Assembly: GCF_000412335.2 (NCBI RefSeq)
Contig: NZ_KE161030.1
Span: 2,518,526 to 2,582,525, forward strand
Origin: Cedecea davisae DSM 4568
Lineage (GTDB): Bacteria; Pseudomonadota; Gammaproteobacteria; Enterobacterales; Enterobacteriaceae
DNA: 64,000 nt
Direction: 5' to 3'
Below are positions 7,485 through 15,623 of the stretch, piece by piece. The notes below the pieces were generated by a model that saw only the letters and a list, made by a program, of their open reading frames with translations, was not told the DNA's origin and did not search any database. A program made the position numbers and the translations under genes. Each line of letters opens with the position of its first letter. Positions within the stretch are counted from its first letter, which is position 1.

Positions 7485-9194
7485 TTACTCCATTTCGTTT
7501 TTTAATACGCCATCATCCTGCGATAGCGCGAGGGTTTCGCCCGGTAACCGGCAGGCATCCGCCTGCGGAACCAGACTGATTTCGACACGGCGGTTAAGCG
7601 CGCGGCCTTCCGGCGTGTCGTTGGTTGCGGCAGGGCGGCCTGCGCCATAGCCCTGAACCGCAAAACAGCTTTCCGGTACGTCTCCGGTGTCACGCATCCA
7701 GTCACGCACCGCTTCGGCACGCTTCAGGGAAAGCGTCTGGTTCAGCTTTGCATTACCGGTATTGTCGGTGTGGCCGCTGACCACAATCAGCCAGCCGGGT
7801 TTGGCTTTAATGCCCACCAGCGAGTTAACCAGCAGCTTCGTGGAGCCGGGTTTGAGCAATGCTTTACCCGAGTCGAAAAGCGACATACTGTCCAGCCGGA
7901 TGATTGCCGGAGCCGGTTTTGGCTTCGGCGCCTTAGGTGGCGGAGGCGGCGGAACGTAGCCGCGTAGAGCGTTAACCAGCGGCAGGCGCAGCTGTTCGCC
8001 CCTGTACAGCCCTAACCCCAAATGGACGGGAAGCCCGTTGCGCGCATAGTTATCAAACTGAAACGCATGCTCGCGCAACCGACCGACCGCCAAGGCCTTC
8101 GGGTCATAATCATTCATGGGGATCTGGCTGTAGTGCTGAATGTCGAAGCCCACCCGCAGCAGCAATTGCCGATTATTCCAGGCACTACCGCAAAGCGCCG
8201 CAATGGCGGCCAGGGTGAAGATCGCCCCGGCCCAGCAAAAAGCCCTCTCTGCGGGCGTAATGCTTCTGCGTACGGGCAGCAGGGGCAGGATAAAATCTGG
8301 CAAAATTGCTGCATCTGCCGCCCCGGACTCCACGGGATGCCAGCCCGCCACGTTTGGCATAGCCGTCTGCATGGTTAACCAATCGGACCATGACGAAACG
8401 CTCAGGCCGCGGGCAAGCACGGGGAATAACCCCCATAATTTTGCCGCAGGCGGGAGCACGTCAGCGTCCTGGTTTTTATCCGTAAAGATGCTTTCGACAT
8501 AACGATGACACCAGGCTACCAGGCTATTTATCAGCACCTGAGATGAAATCTCCATCACGTTGCCAGTCGTTATCAAAGCAGCGGAAGCACCCGGTAATGA
8601 AGACGCTCTCCATACGCTGGCTCCTTCGCCCGGCACCACTGCCTGCCAGAGAACATCCTTAACAAGGGGGGTTCCGGCGTAGCAGCTAAGCACCAGCGGA
8701 AACGCATGCCCCGTATCGCGGCGGAGTTTGGCTATCTGCCAGCGCACCGCCAGCAGTTGGCTGGTAAGAGCCTCCGTATCGTTATGCCTCTGCGGGCAAA
8801 CGTTAACCATTATCGAAAGCTGGCCGCCCCAGCCCGGCCGCCGGTAGAGAACCTGCCGTGCAGTCTCTGCCAGGGCCTGAGCCTCTTCGACCCGAACCCA
8901 ACACCCCTGAGCCACCGTCAGGACGCTGCCCCCTTCCGGCCAGCCGTGCGGTAAATCACCGCAGACCAGAACGACGGGCTGCCTGTAGGTAGCGTCCGGC
9001 AGGTTGTCCAGTTGCTCCGTCTGAGCGGGCTTCGTTTTGCGGCTTAGCGCGAACCAGACCAGCGCCACGCAGGCCCAGGCAGCAAGCAAAATTAAAACTT
9101 TTGCCAGCACGGAGACCGTCAGGTATCCAACGCAAACGCAGCCAGCCAGCAACGCGGCCCACAAAGCCAGGAAACGGAGTTGATTTTGGCTCAT
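7485..9194 (-). CDS. T6SS-associated inner-membrane protein with C-terminal OmpA peptidoglycan-binding domain
   Basis: A 569-residue protein. Two membrane segments (about 8-28 and 30-50), a large central region, a third membrane segment near 320-340 (AIFTLAAIAALCGSAW), a proline-rich hinge (VPPPPPPKAPKPKPAP) near 415-430, and an OmpA-C domain with SGHTDNTGNAKLNQ and SLKRAEAVRDWM. Enterobacterial T6SS loci often encode this OmpA-like protein separately, next to the short TssL that lacks its own peptidoglycan-binding domain; it probably anchors the membrane complex to the cell wall. Start overlaps the tssL stop by four bases. Confidence 0.88.
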   Translation of the reverse strand: MSQNQLRFLALWAALLAGCVCVGYLTVSVLAKVLILLAAWACVALVWFALSRKTKPAQTEQLDNLPDATYRQPVVLVCGDLPHGWPEGGSVLTVAQGCWVRVEEAQALAETARQVLYRRPGWGGQLSIMVNVCPQRHNDTEALTSQLLAVRWQIAKLRRDTGHAFPLVLSCYAGTPLVKDVLWQAVVPGEGASVWRASSLPGASAALITTGNVMEISSQVLINSLVAWCHRYVESIFTDKNQDADVLPPAAKLWGLFPVLARGLSVSSWSDWLTMQTAMPNVAGWHPVESGAADAAILPDFILPLLPVRRSITPAERAFCWAGAIFTLAAIAALCGSAWNNRQLLLRVGFDIQHYSQIPMNDYDPKALAVGRLREHAFQFDNYARNGLPVHLGLGLYRGEQLRLPLVNALRGYVPPPPPPKAPKPKPAPAIIRLDSMSLFDSGKALLKPGSTKLLVNSLVGIKAKPGWLIVVSGHTDNTGNAKLNQTLSLKRAEAVRDWMRDTGDVPESCFAVQGYGAGRPAATNDTPEGRALNRRVEISLVPQADACRLPGETLALSQDDGVLKNEME

Positions 9195-9880
9195 CCCACT
9201 ATTCCCGGTAGCAATGCGGCCAGAGTCCTGTCCAGCCAGCTATCCAGGCCCCACCACACCCCAACGAGCACCAGCACGCTCAGGAAAATCACCGCAGGCC
9301 ATGAAGTGAGCCAGCCGCTTCGCCCTAAACTCAACGGGCTTTCCACCATAACCGGGTGGCTTTGCGGTAATGAAAATGGCGTCACTTTAGCTTCCAGGGC
9401 TTTCACCAGCTTGCTGCGTTCCGGGTCGTTCAGAGAGCTAAAATCGCCCACCAGGCCCAACATCATCACGCGATGAAAACAGGTCAACACCCTGTCGTTT
9501 GGCTGCGGCTCACGCAGAACTTCGCGCATTCGGGTAGACAGCGTGTCTCCGGATTCAATGGTGCCCAGAAAGTGGCCCTGCAAAGGAATGTCATACCACT
9601 GAACGCAGGCATCATCCTGGGTCCCACGGGTTTTGACTGCCTCATCCAATAAAGCGCATTGCGCCAGCAGAATATCCTTGCGGCTGACTTCATCCACGCC
9701 TTGTTCTTTTAGCGACTGCTGAATGTGCTCAACATTTGCCACGCAGCGATCCCAAAGCACTCGCCCTTCGCCATCCTGAAATACCGCCCCTTTCCGCAGG
9801 CTGATGACCTGTAACCAGGTATCCTGTAGCAGCATATCGATATCGCCATCGGCGGTTGTCGCTCGTTTGTTCTCTTTCAT
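9191..9880 (-). CDS. tssL: T6SS membrane-complex protein TssL (DotU/IcmH type, short form)
   Basis: A 229-residue tail-anchored protein. The cytoplasmic hook domain includes LLAQCALLDEAV and a WYDIPLQGHFLGT segment typical of DotU proteins, and a single C-terminal membrane helix (WPAVIFLSVLVLVGVWWGL, about 195-213). With TssM and TssJ (not in this window) it forms the trans-envelope complex that docks the baseplate. There is no OmpA extension; that function is supplied by the next gene. Start overlaps the tssK stop (ATGA). Confidence 0.95.
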   Translation of the reverse strand: MKENKRATTADGDIDMLLQDTWLQVISLRKGAVFQDGEGRVLWDRCVANVEHIQQSLKEQGVDEVSRKDILLAQCALLDEAVKTRGTQDDACVQWYDIPLQGHFLGTIESGDTLSTRMREVLREPQPNDRVLTCFHRVMMLGLVGDFSSLNDPERSKLVKALEAKVTPFSLPQSHPVMVESPLSLGRSGWLTSWPAVIFLSVLVLVGVWWGLDSWLDRTLAALLPGIVG

Positions 9881-11217
9881 GATCTGAGTACCGCAAAGAG
9901 TTCAAGGCCAACCTCGCCAAGCGTACCGGGGGTGTAGAACATACAGTTGCCCTCCTCAAGCATTGCCTGTGCCGACGGATGAGAGAGATCCAGCGAGAAA
10001 TACTGATTTTCCAGGCGCAGCGGGATGGCCGCAGGCACGTGCTGCATAGGTTTGAGCAAAATGCCCTGCCGGGAGGAATTGACCAGGCTTGTCACCTCGT
10101 CCGGGCTCCCAACTTTACATTGACGCGGGAACTGCTCTTGCAGTTGCGCCACCGGCAAAGAAGAACGCACCGAGACATAGTAATCAGCCCCTTCACGCAG
10201 GCGCGGCTCCTGAAGGCGAGCCAACCACTGGCGAAGACGTTTATCGTGAGTGAGTTCAATAGAAACCACGCGCGAAGGCAGGCTCGCTTCCAGCAGAGTA
10301 CCGAGCAAATCGAAGAGCGGAGGAAATGTCGCATTCAGCTGTTCATGCTGGTAGACAGGAATGGCGCTGACCTGATGCTCCAGAGAGAAAGTCAGCAAGC
10401 TCCCCGCCAGCCGGGCAAGTTCAGTGAATAAACGCTCACTGGAACTTTGAGGGGCACGCTGGAACTGCCCCAGTACCGGCTCGGCGCTGTTAAGCGCATT
10501 CAGCAGCCAAAAAAGAGACACATCAGCGACGGCAAAATCGGCCATGCGCTCATTGCTTTCTCTACGCATAGCCATCAGCCGCTTAAGGCGCGCGCGTAAC
10601 TGAGTCATCAGCTGTTCTAGCTGCATCATCAACCAGTGGCTGCTTTGTACCATCAGCACAGGGGGCAGGAAATGGCTATCCAGCTCCCAGCTTCCCTGCG
10701 AGTTCTGCCTCAAACGGGCAACGGGACAGGTCAAGTAATCACTGTTATTTTGATGAGCGTAGCGCAGCGTCAGCTCAGGCTGGAGAACGGCAATTTGCCG
10801 CGTATCTTCGCCAAATTGGTTGCGAACATCACGCCAGCGCTGGCGATAACGGATTGGGCGTTCGGCAACCTCATCGGTTCTCAGGCAGTTGCCACCGTTG
10901 GCGCGCAACAAAGGGAGCGCCAGCACAACCAGAACGTCCTGCTGTTCAGCGTTAAGCTGCAACGCCTCAGGGAGCGCGTCGGCATTGTCGGTATCAACCA
11001 GCGTTCCGTCCTGAAAACGCAGATGCAGCCTGCGGGCATGCAGGCGCCCCAGCTTCAACGCATCCGGTTCAAATGAAACATCAATCACCCCCCAGGGGTG
11101 ATTGAGGCCCATCTGCGCAATGCATTCGGTGAACCAGGCCGTGTGGGCGGCCTGTTGTTGAAAATGCTGGGGCGAGACCATGATCCCTCTCCCCCATAGC
11201 GGCTGTTCTGTCTTCAC
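9877..11217 (-). CDS. tssK: T6SS baseplate protein TssK
   Basis: A 446-residue TssK. The N-terminal signature WGRGIMVSPQHFQQQ is diagnostic for the family. TssK trimers link the baseplate wedge to TssL/TssM in the membrane. The start codon is GTG (11217-11215) with AAGGCGG in front; no ATG suits better. It lies 11 bases after tssC and overlaps tssL by four bases, so tight coupling is expected. Confidence 0.96.
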   Translation of the reverse strand: MKTEQPLWGRGIMVSPQHFQQQAAHTAWFTECIAQMGLNHPWGVIDVSFEPDALKLGRLHARRLHLRFQDGTLVDTDNADALPEALQLNAEQQDVLVVLALPLLRANGGNCLRTDEVAERPIRYRQRWRDVRNQFGEDTRQIAVLQPELTLRYAHQNNSDYLTCPVARLRQNSQGSWELDSHFLPPVLMVQSSHWLMMQLEQLMTQLRARLKRLMAMRRESNERMADFAVADVSLFWLLNALNSAEPVLGQFQRAPQSSSERLFTELARLAGSLLTFSLEHQVSAIPVYQHEQLNATFPPLFDLLGTLLEASLPSRVVSIELTHDKRLRQWLARLQEPRLREGADYYVSVRSSLPVAQLQEQFPRQCKVGSPDEVTSLVNSSRQGILLKPMQHVPAAIPLRLENQYFSLDLSHPSAQAMLEEGNCMFYTPGTLGEVGLELFAVLRS

Positions 11218-11228
11218 AAGTAGCCGCC

Positions 11229-12770
11229 TTACGCTTTCGCTTTCGGCATTTGAGAAACCAGCGACAGGTTGACGTCCATCCCTTCCACCTGGAAGTGCGG
11301 CACGGCGTAGAGTTTCACGCGGAAGAAGCCCGGGTTGTCTTCGATATCTTCTACGGTCACTTTGGCATCGCGCAGCGGGTGGGAAGCCTGCAGGTCGTCG
11401 CCCGGGTCGGTCATCTCGGTTACCAGACTGCGAACCCAGGTGTTCAGCTCCAGCTCAAGCAGGCGGCGGTCTTTGGTGGTGCCGATATTTTCACGCTGGA
11501 TAAGCTTCAGGTAATGCGCAATGCGTGAGAGCAGGAAGATGTACGGCAGGCGCGCGTTGATCCTGCTGTTAGCCGTAGCATCCGCCGTGTCGTACAGCGC
11601 CGGTTTCTGCGTGGAGTTAGCGGAGAAGAAGCACGCATAGTCGCGGTTTTTGTAGTACGACAGTGGGATAAAGCCCAGGTTAGCAAACTCGAATTCGCGG
11701 GTTTCCGGGATCATCACTTCAGACGGAATTTTCACCTGGTTGCCGGTGCCGAGATCGTAAAGGTGAATCGGCAAGTCCTGCACCGCACCGCCGGCCTGTG
11801 GGCCACGAATTTGCACGCACCAGCCGTTATTGATAAAGCTGCGCACCATATTGGCAGCAAAGGCAAACGAGGCGTTGGTCCACAGGTATTTATCGTGATC
11901 CGGGCCTTTGACCTCTTCCACATAGTTAAAGCTGCGCACCGGAACGGTATCCGGGCCATACGGCAGGCGGCCCAGCACGCGCGGCATCACCAGGCCGATG
12001 TAACGGCTGTCATCGGTGTCGCGGAAGGACTTCCATTTAATGTATTCCGCACGGTCGAAATAGTTGCCGATGTCTTTAATGGCCGCGACGTCTTCCATAT
12101 TGTCTTTAAGGAAGAACTGCGGCCCGGCGGAGCCGATAAACGGCATATGGGCAGCGGCAGAAACTTTAGAAATATTACGCAGCAGCGCCACGTCCTGAGC
12201 GGAGGCGTCGAACTCATAGGCTGAGATCAGCGCGCCAATCGGCTCCCCGCCCGGGGTGTCGTATTCTGCCACATAGGTTTGCAGGTAGAGACCGCTCTGG
12301 ATAATTTCCGGACTGTCTTCAAAGTCCTGACGCAGCGCGTCTTTAGACAGATCGAGCAGTTCAATTTTCACGTTCTGGCGGAAGTCGGTTTTATCCACCA
12401 GCGACTTCACGCCACGCCACAGGGACTCAACGGCCTGGAAATCGTCATGATGCATCACCGCGTCCAGCTGGCGACCAATTTGCTGGTCAAGCTCGGCGAT
12501 ATGATGGTCAATCAACGTCTTGTCCAGCTTATCCACTTTAGTACCCGCTTTGCTCAGGCACTCCAGGAATACCTGCATCCCGGCGGTAAGGCGCTCGTCG
12601 GCGGTAGCGTCAGACATCGCCTGGCTGTCCTGCCAGATATCCAGCGCGCTCAGCTCGGAAACGGGGCTAAGGTTAATTTTTTCAAACAGGGAAGCATAAA
12701 CGCCGCCCGCTTCCGGGCGTTCCAGAACCACGCTTTCGCCGGAGGTTGCATTTTCATTTTTTACAGACAT
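11229..12770 (-). CDS. tssC: T6SS sheath large subunit TssC (VipB)
   Basis: A 513-residue TssC, with the family features SVVLERPEAGGVYASLF at the N-terminus, the RVLGRLPYGPDTVPVRSF loop and the NTWVRSLVTEMTDPGDDL C-terminal region. It assembles with TssB into the contractile sheath. I prefer ATG 12770 (MSVKNENATSG); an in-frame ATG at 12776 two codons earlier is possible, as GAGAG sits between the two optimal spacings. It follows tssB by 39 bases. Confidence 0.96.
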   Translation of the reverse strand: MSVKNENATSGESVVLERPEAGGVYASLFEKINLSPVSELSALDIWQDSQAMSDATADERLTAGMQVFLECLSKAGTKVDKLDKTLIDHHIAELDQQIGRQLDAVMHHDDFQAVESLWRGVKSLVDKTDFRQNVKIELLDLSKDALRQDFEDSPEIIQSGLYLQTYVAEYDTPGGEPIGALISAYEFDASAQDVALLRNISKVSAAAHMPFIGSAGPQFFLKDNMEDVAAIKDIGNYFDRAEYIKWKSFRDTDDSRYIGLVMPRVLGRLPYGPDTVPVRSFNYVEEVKGPDHDKYLWTNASFAFAANMVRSFINNGWCVQIRGPQAGGAVQDLPIHLYDLGTGNQVKIPSEVMIPETREFEFANLGFIPLSYYKNRDYACFFSANSTQKPALYDTADATANSRINARLPYIFLLSRIAHYLKLIQRENIGTTKDRRLLELELNTWVRSLVTEMTDPGDDLQASHPLRDAKVTVEDIEDNPGFFRVKLYAVPHFQVEGMDVNLSLVSQMPKAKA

Positions 12771-12809
12771 CAGCATTTTCTCTCGTTAATCCGTTAAACA
12801 TCGCCGCCG

Positions 12810-13307
12810 CTATGCCTGTTTTGGCGCCAGGGCAGAAAGCTCGCTGCGCAGTTCTGCGCTCAGGGAAGAGTCGAGCAGGATTTTTTCCAGCTCTTTACGG
12901 AAAGCCTGGTTGTCCAACAGGTTGGCTTTTAAATCACGAAGGAGATTGCGCATGGCAAGCATGGCTTTTAATTGCGGGATCTGGCGGGCAACTTGCTCGG
13001 GTGTGAAATCATTCATATCACGGAAGTTCAGATTTACATTTTCTTCGCTACCGTCACCTGCCAACGTATTTTCAACCGTCAGGTTCAGCGCAGGAGAATA
13101 ATCTGCCAGAACGCTGTTAAAGTTATTTTTATTAATGTTCATCTTGCTGCGTTCGGATAACGGAGCCGTTTCTCTTCCGTTACTGAAATCACCGGTAACC
13201 AGCAATTTCAGCGGCAGTTCAGTTTTTTTCTGTGCGCCGCCGGTATGTAAATCAAGTTTTAAATTAATACGCGCCTTGGGTATCTCTCTCTGGAAGCTGT
13301 CGCTCAT
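12810..13307 (-). CDS. tssB: T6SS sheath small subunit TssB (VipA)
   Basis: A 165-residue TssB, first gene of the operon as seen here. Family segments: PLKLLVTGDFSNG near residue 35, MNINKNNFNSVL near 57, and a C-terminal helix (LRDLKANLLDNQAFRKELEKIL) that interlocks with TssC. GAGGGAACT precedes the ATG. TssA, E, F, G, J and M genes are not in the window and must lie beyond the left edge or elsewhere. Confidence 0.96.
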   Translation of the reverse strand: MSDSFQREIPKARINLKLDLHTGGAQKKTELPLKLLVTGDFSNGRETAPLSERSKMNINKNNFNSVLADYSPALNLTVENTLAGDGSEENVNLNFRDMNDFTPEQVARQIPQLKAMLAMRNLLRDLKANLLDNQAFRKELEKILLDSSLSAELRSELSALAPKQA

Positions 13308-13573
13308 AGTTCCCTCTTTTCATCGCCATGTGGTAGCCGTCTGACTACATTTCTTTACGCGCCGATGATAGAACATTGCTCTGCCAATGATAAAATACAA
13401 AGATCTAAGATCTGACATTTCACTTTATTAAGAATTTTCCACCAACAAGTGAGTAAATGATCACCAGATGAGACGCTTTTCATGGCACTTATCACCATAA
13501 TGAAAATAAATAGCAGCAGACTAAGCTATAAAAAATCACAATACCGGAGAACAAAGCTTAACTTCACTTTTAC

Positions 13574-13587
13574 TTGATCTAAATCAA
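13574..13587. promoter_or_regulatory. FNR-like binding site upstream of tssB
   Basis: TTGATCTAAATCAA matches the FNR consensus TTGAT-N4-ATCAA at all ten fixed positions. It lies 267-280 bases upstream of the tssB start. Distance to a real transcription start is unknown, so activation versus repression cannot be told. Confidence 0.5.
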
Positions 13588-13797
13588 AGATATATCCTTT
13601 CAGACATCAGAGTTAGGAATTATCTTAATATTTCCAGGATAATTACCGCCGAAAGAATAAAAACCATGAAACATCCGAACAAAAATGTGCAATGGATAAG
13701 CGTTTTTATATAGCTTCAGGAAATAACAGGATTAAAAACTCCAATAAAAATAACCTCAACGTTTCCACAAATAAATTTAACCCGCCACTTCCGCCAT

Positions 13798-13828
13798 AAA
13801 AAAATCCACGCCAAAACGTGGATTTTTT
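13798..13828 (-). terminator. Terminator of the cif-like gene
   Basis: Six-bp GC stem TCCACG/CGTGGA (13805-13810, 13817-13822) with a CCAAAA loop, flanked by A7 and T6 runs, so it can work in both directions. On the minus strand it follows the cif-like stop (13845) by 17 bases and separates that gene from the T6SS operon. Confidence 0.85.
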
Positions 13829-13844
13829 CAGAGGTGATTAAAAA

Positions 13845-14723
13845 TCAGGCGCAGCGGGCTTTAATTAATGTCATATTCTTTTCAAGATTTTTAGGAGAAT
13901 ATTCGGCCAGCTGAAAGTTGAAACTGTTGTTCTTATGCACGTTGAGGCGTTCCGGGCGCAGCATCTTCACGTTGCCGTCAATATCAAACAGCTTTGCGAT
14001 ATGCTCGGGATCCACCTTGCCGCTCGCCATGTTATTGAAATGCTTATTGATATCGTTAAGAGCGATTGGATGGGCGGCTTTGCGGCTCATCCAGTCCTCC
14101 AGACGAAGCGGCCGGGTAGCGCCGTCACCGAGATCGGACTGATAAAGAAAAGCGTCACGATGAGGTTTTGCGCTGGCCGGGAGATCGATAACGTAGGCGT
14201 GTCCCATCCCGCCGTCGTTTACCCGCAGAATAAAATGCTTATCGGCCGGCAGCTTCGCCAGCTGGTGTTGCAGTTGAGAAAGCGAAATAGAATGCCCTTT
14301 TTCAAAACTGTAGCTGTGCCGATCGTCATCAAGAAACAGTTTCATCACGTTGTTGGCGGTCACCCCACAGACCGGCGCGTTAAAGCGCTTACTGCTGCCC
14401 AGCATCGCCTCAACCTCCGGTTTGGAGCATCCCCAGTCGCGGGCGGTTTGTTCAATATTGTCATCAATGGCTTTCAGCAACGCTGAAGGGCTTTTGCGAT
14501 GAATCGGCGTATCGCCGTCGTCGCTATTTAGCAATACGTTGGCCCTGAGGCTGGTAGCGCTCAGCTTTGCAAAGTCCTGCAAATGCCGGGTTGAGGGGTT
14601 ATTGGCGCTCCGCGAAGCGGATGCCGGAGCGTTGGTACGGCCAACACGGCTATGCTGGCCGCTCTGGGTTTGCAGGCGTGGGTCAGGTTGCGATGGGCGA
14701 AAAGTGTTAATGAAGTTTCTCAT
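13845..14723 (-). CDS. cif: Cif-family cyclomodulin (predicted ubiquitin/NEDD8 glutamine deamidase)
   Basis: A 292-residue protein. Residues 1-60 are Ser/Asn/Gln/Pro-rich and look like a flexible secretion signal. The C-terminal domain has Cys119 (NAPVCGVTANNVMKLF), His175 (GGMGHAYVIDLP) and Gln195 (AFLYQSDLGDG). Spacing Cys-His 56 and His-Gln 20 equals the catalytic triad of EPEC Cif (C109/H165/Q185). Cif proteins deamidate Gln40 of NEDD8 and ubiquitin in host cells, stalling cullin ligases and the cell cycle; the known ones leave by type III secretion. No type III genes are in the window; the gene is instead 540 bases upstream of, and collinear with, the T6SS operon. It is a monocistron between two terminators and looks less GC-rich than its neighbours, suggesting transfer. 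Family call strong; activity and export route inferred. Confidence 0.85.
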   Translation of the reverse strand: MRNFINTFRPSQPDPRLQTQSGQHSRVGRTNAPASASRSANNPSTRHLQDFAKLSATSLRANVLLNSDDGDTPIHRKSPSALLKAIDDNIEQTARDWGCSKPEVEAMLGSSKRFNAPVCGVTANNVMKLFLDDDRHSYSFEKGHSISLSQLQHQLAKLPADKHFILRVNDGGMGHAYVIDLPASAKPHRDAFLYQSDLGDGATRPLRLEDWMSRKAAHPIALNDINKHFNNMASGKVDPEHIAKLFDIDGNVKMLRPERLNVHKNNSFNFQLAEYSPKNLEKNMTLIKARCA

Positions 14724-14797
14724 AAGGTGGATTCCACTCGTTGTACTTGTCAGGCTGAGTGGAGTCTTGCCGGGGCAGGTTCCCGGCGGGAGAAACT

Positions 14798-14820
14798 AAA
14801 AAGCCACGCCGAAGCGTGGG
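14798..14820 (-). terminator. Terminator of the SDR gene
   Basis: Minus strand CCACGC-TTCG-GCGTGG (stem 14804-14809 with 14814-14819, stable TTCG tetraloop) followed by CTTTTT. It lies four bases after the SDR stop and insulates the cif-like gene 75 bases downstream. Confidence 0.85.
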
Positions 14821-14823
14821 CAT

Positions 14824-15531
14824 CTAACGTAGGGTGTAACCGCCGTCGCAGTACAGCGTGCTGCCCGTCATGTTGCCGTTATCGAGTAAAAACAATGCCG
14901 AGGCGGCCTGCTCCTGCACGCTGGCCGGGCGGCCAACCAGCGCCAGGCTGTTCCAGTATTGATAAGCGGACTCGCGCTGCGCCGCATCACGGTTACGCCA
15001 GAGTTCGCTGTCGGTAGTCCCGGGAGACAGGCAGTTTACCCTGATGGGGTTAAGTTCAACCGCCAGCCCGCGAGCCAGCCCCTCTAACGCCGCATTACAG
15101 GCCGCATAGGCGGGTGCGCCAATAGGGCGAGCGGACGCCGCACCGGACATAAGCACCACCGCAGCAGACTCCTGCAAATAGGGCAAAGCTTCATAGACCG
15201 CCCAGTATTGAGCCCAAAATTTTGCCTGGAATAGAGCTTCAGAAGTAGCGATATCGCCGTCGCGGAAGTTACCGGTGGAGTAGGAAGCGGCGGGGGTAAA
15301 CAGGCCGGTCAGCGTTGCGCTTCCGGAAAAGAAAGCTTTCAGAGAATCCCGGTCGGTGATATCAACCGTTTTCCCTTCCGCCAGCGGGCCAAGCTGCTCT
15401 ATCGCGGCGTTCAACTTGCCTTCAGAGCGGCCACCAAGCAGCACTTTGTTACCGCGGGCGATGAGTTTATGCGCCAGCGCCAGCCCAATGCCCGAGCTGC
15501 CGCCGACGATAGCGTAAAGAGAGTCTGCCAT
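14824..15531 (-). CDS. Short-chain dehydrogenase/reductase with atypical active site
   Basis: A 235-residue SDR; start at ATG 15531 (AAGG eight bases before) rather than 15555. The Rossmann motif GGSSGIG follows strand 1, LLGGRS suggests NADP preference, and MSGAASARPIGAPAYAACN holds the catalytic Ser and Tyr. The position of the catalytic Lys (Tyr+4) is Asn (YAACN), so the usual YxxxK motif is broken although the fold and the C-terminal SPGTTDS loop are intact. Some SDR subgroups carry this change. Substrate unknown. Monocistronic, 90 bases beyond hutF on the same strand. Confidence 0.85.
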   Translation of the reverse strand: MADSLYAIVGGSSGIGLALAHKLIARGNKVLLGGRSEGKLNAAIEQLGPLAEGKTVDITDRDSLKAFFSGSATLTGLFTPAASYSTGNFRDGDIATSEALFQAKFWAQYWAVYEALPYLQESAAVVLMSGAASARPIGAPAYAACNAALEGLARGLAVELNPIRVNCLSPGTTDSELWRNRDAAQRESAYQYWNSLALVGRPASVQEQAASALFLLDNGNMTGSTLYCDGGYTLR

Positions 15532-15623
15532 GTTTGCTGCCTTGTTGAGTCGCAAGGCAGCATTAAAACCTGAAACCGGGAGGCGGGATATCTCAATAAC
15601 GGATAAGCATTTTTACCCGCAGA

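Larger units (their letters stand above)
13308..13844. promoter_or_regulatory. AT-rich T6SS promoter region (537 bp without a gene)
   Basis: No convincing ORF on either strand. The region is clearly AT-richer than its surroundings, as expected for an H-NS-silenced promoter of a secretion locus. It holds a perfect FNR-type site (13574-13587), an AGATCTAAGATCT repeat near 13400 and, at its right end, the terminator of the cif-like gene. The tssB promoter must lie here; I could not fix its -10/-35 boxes with confidence. Confidence 0.6.
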
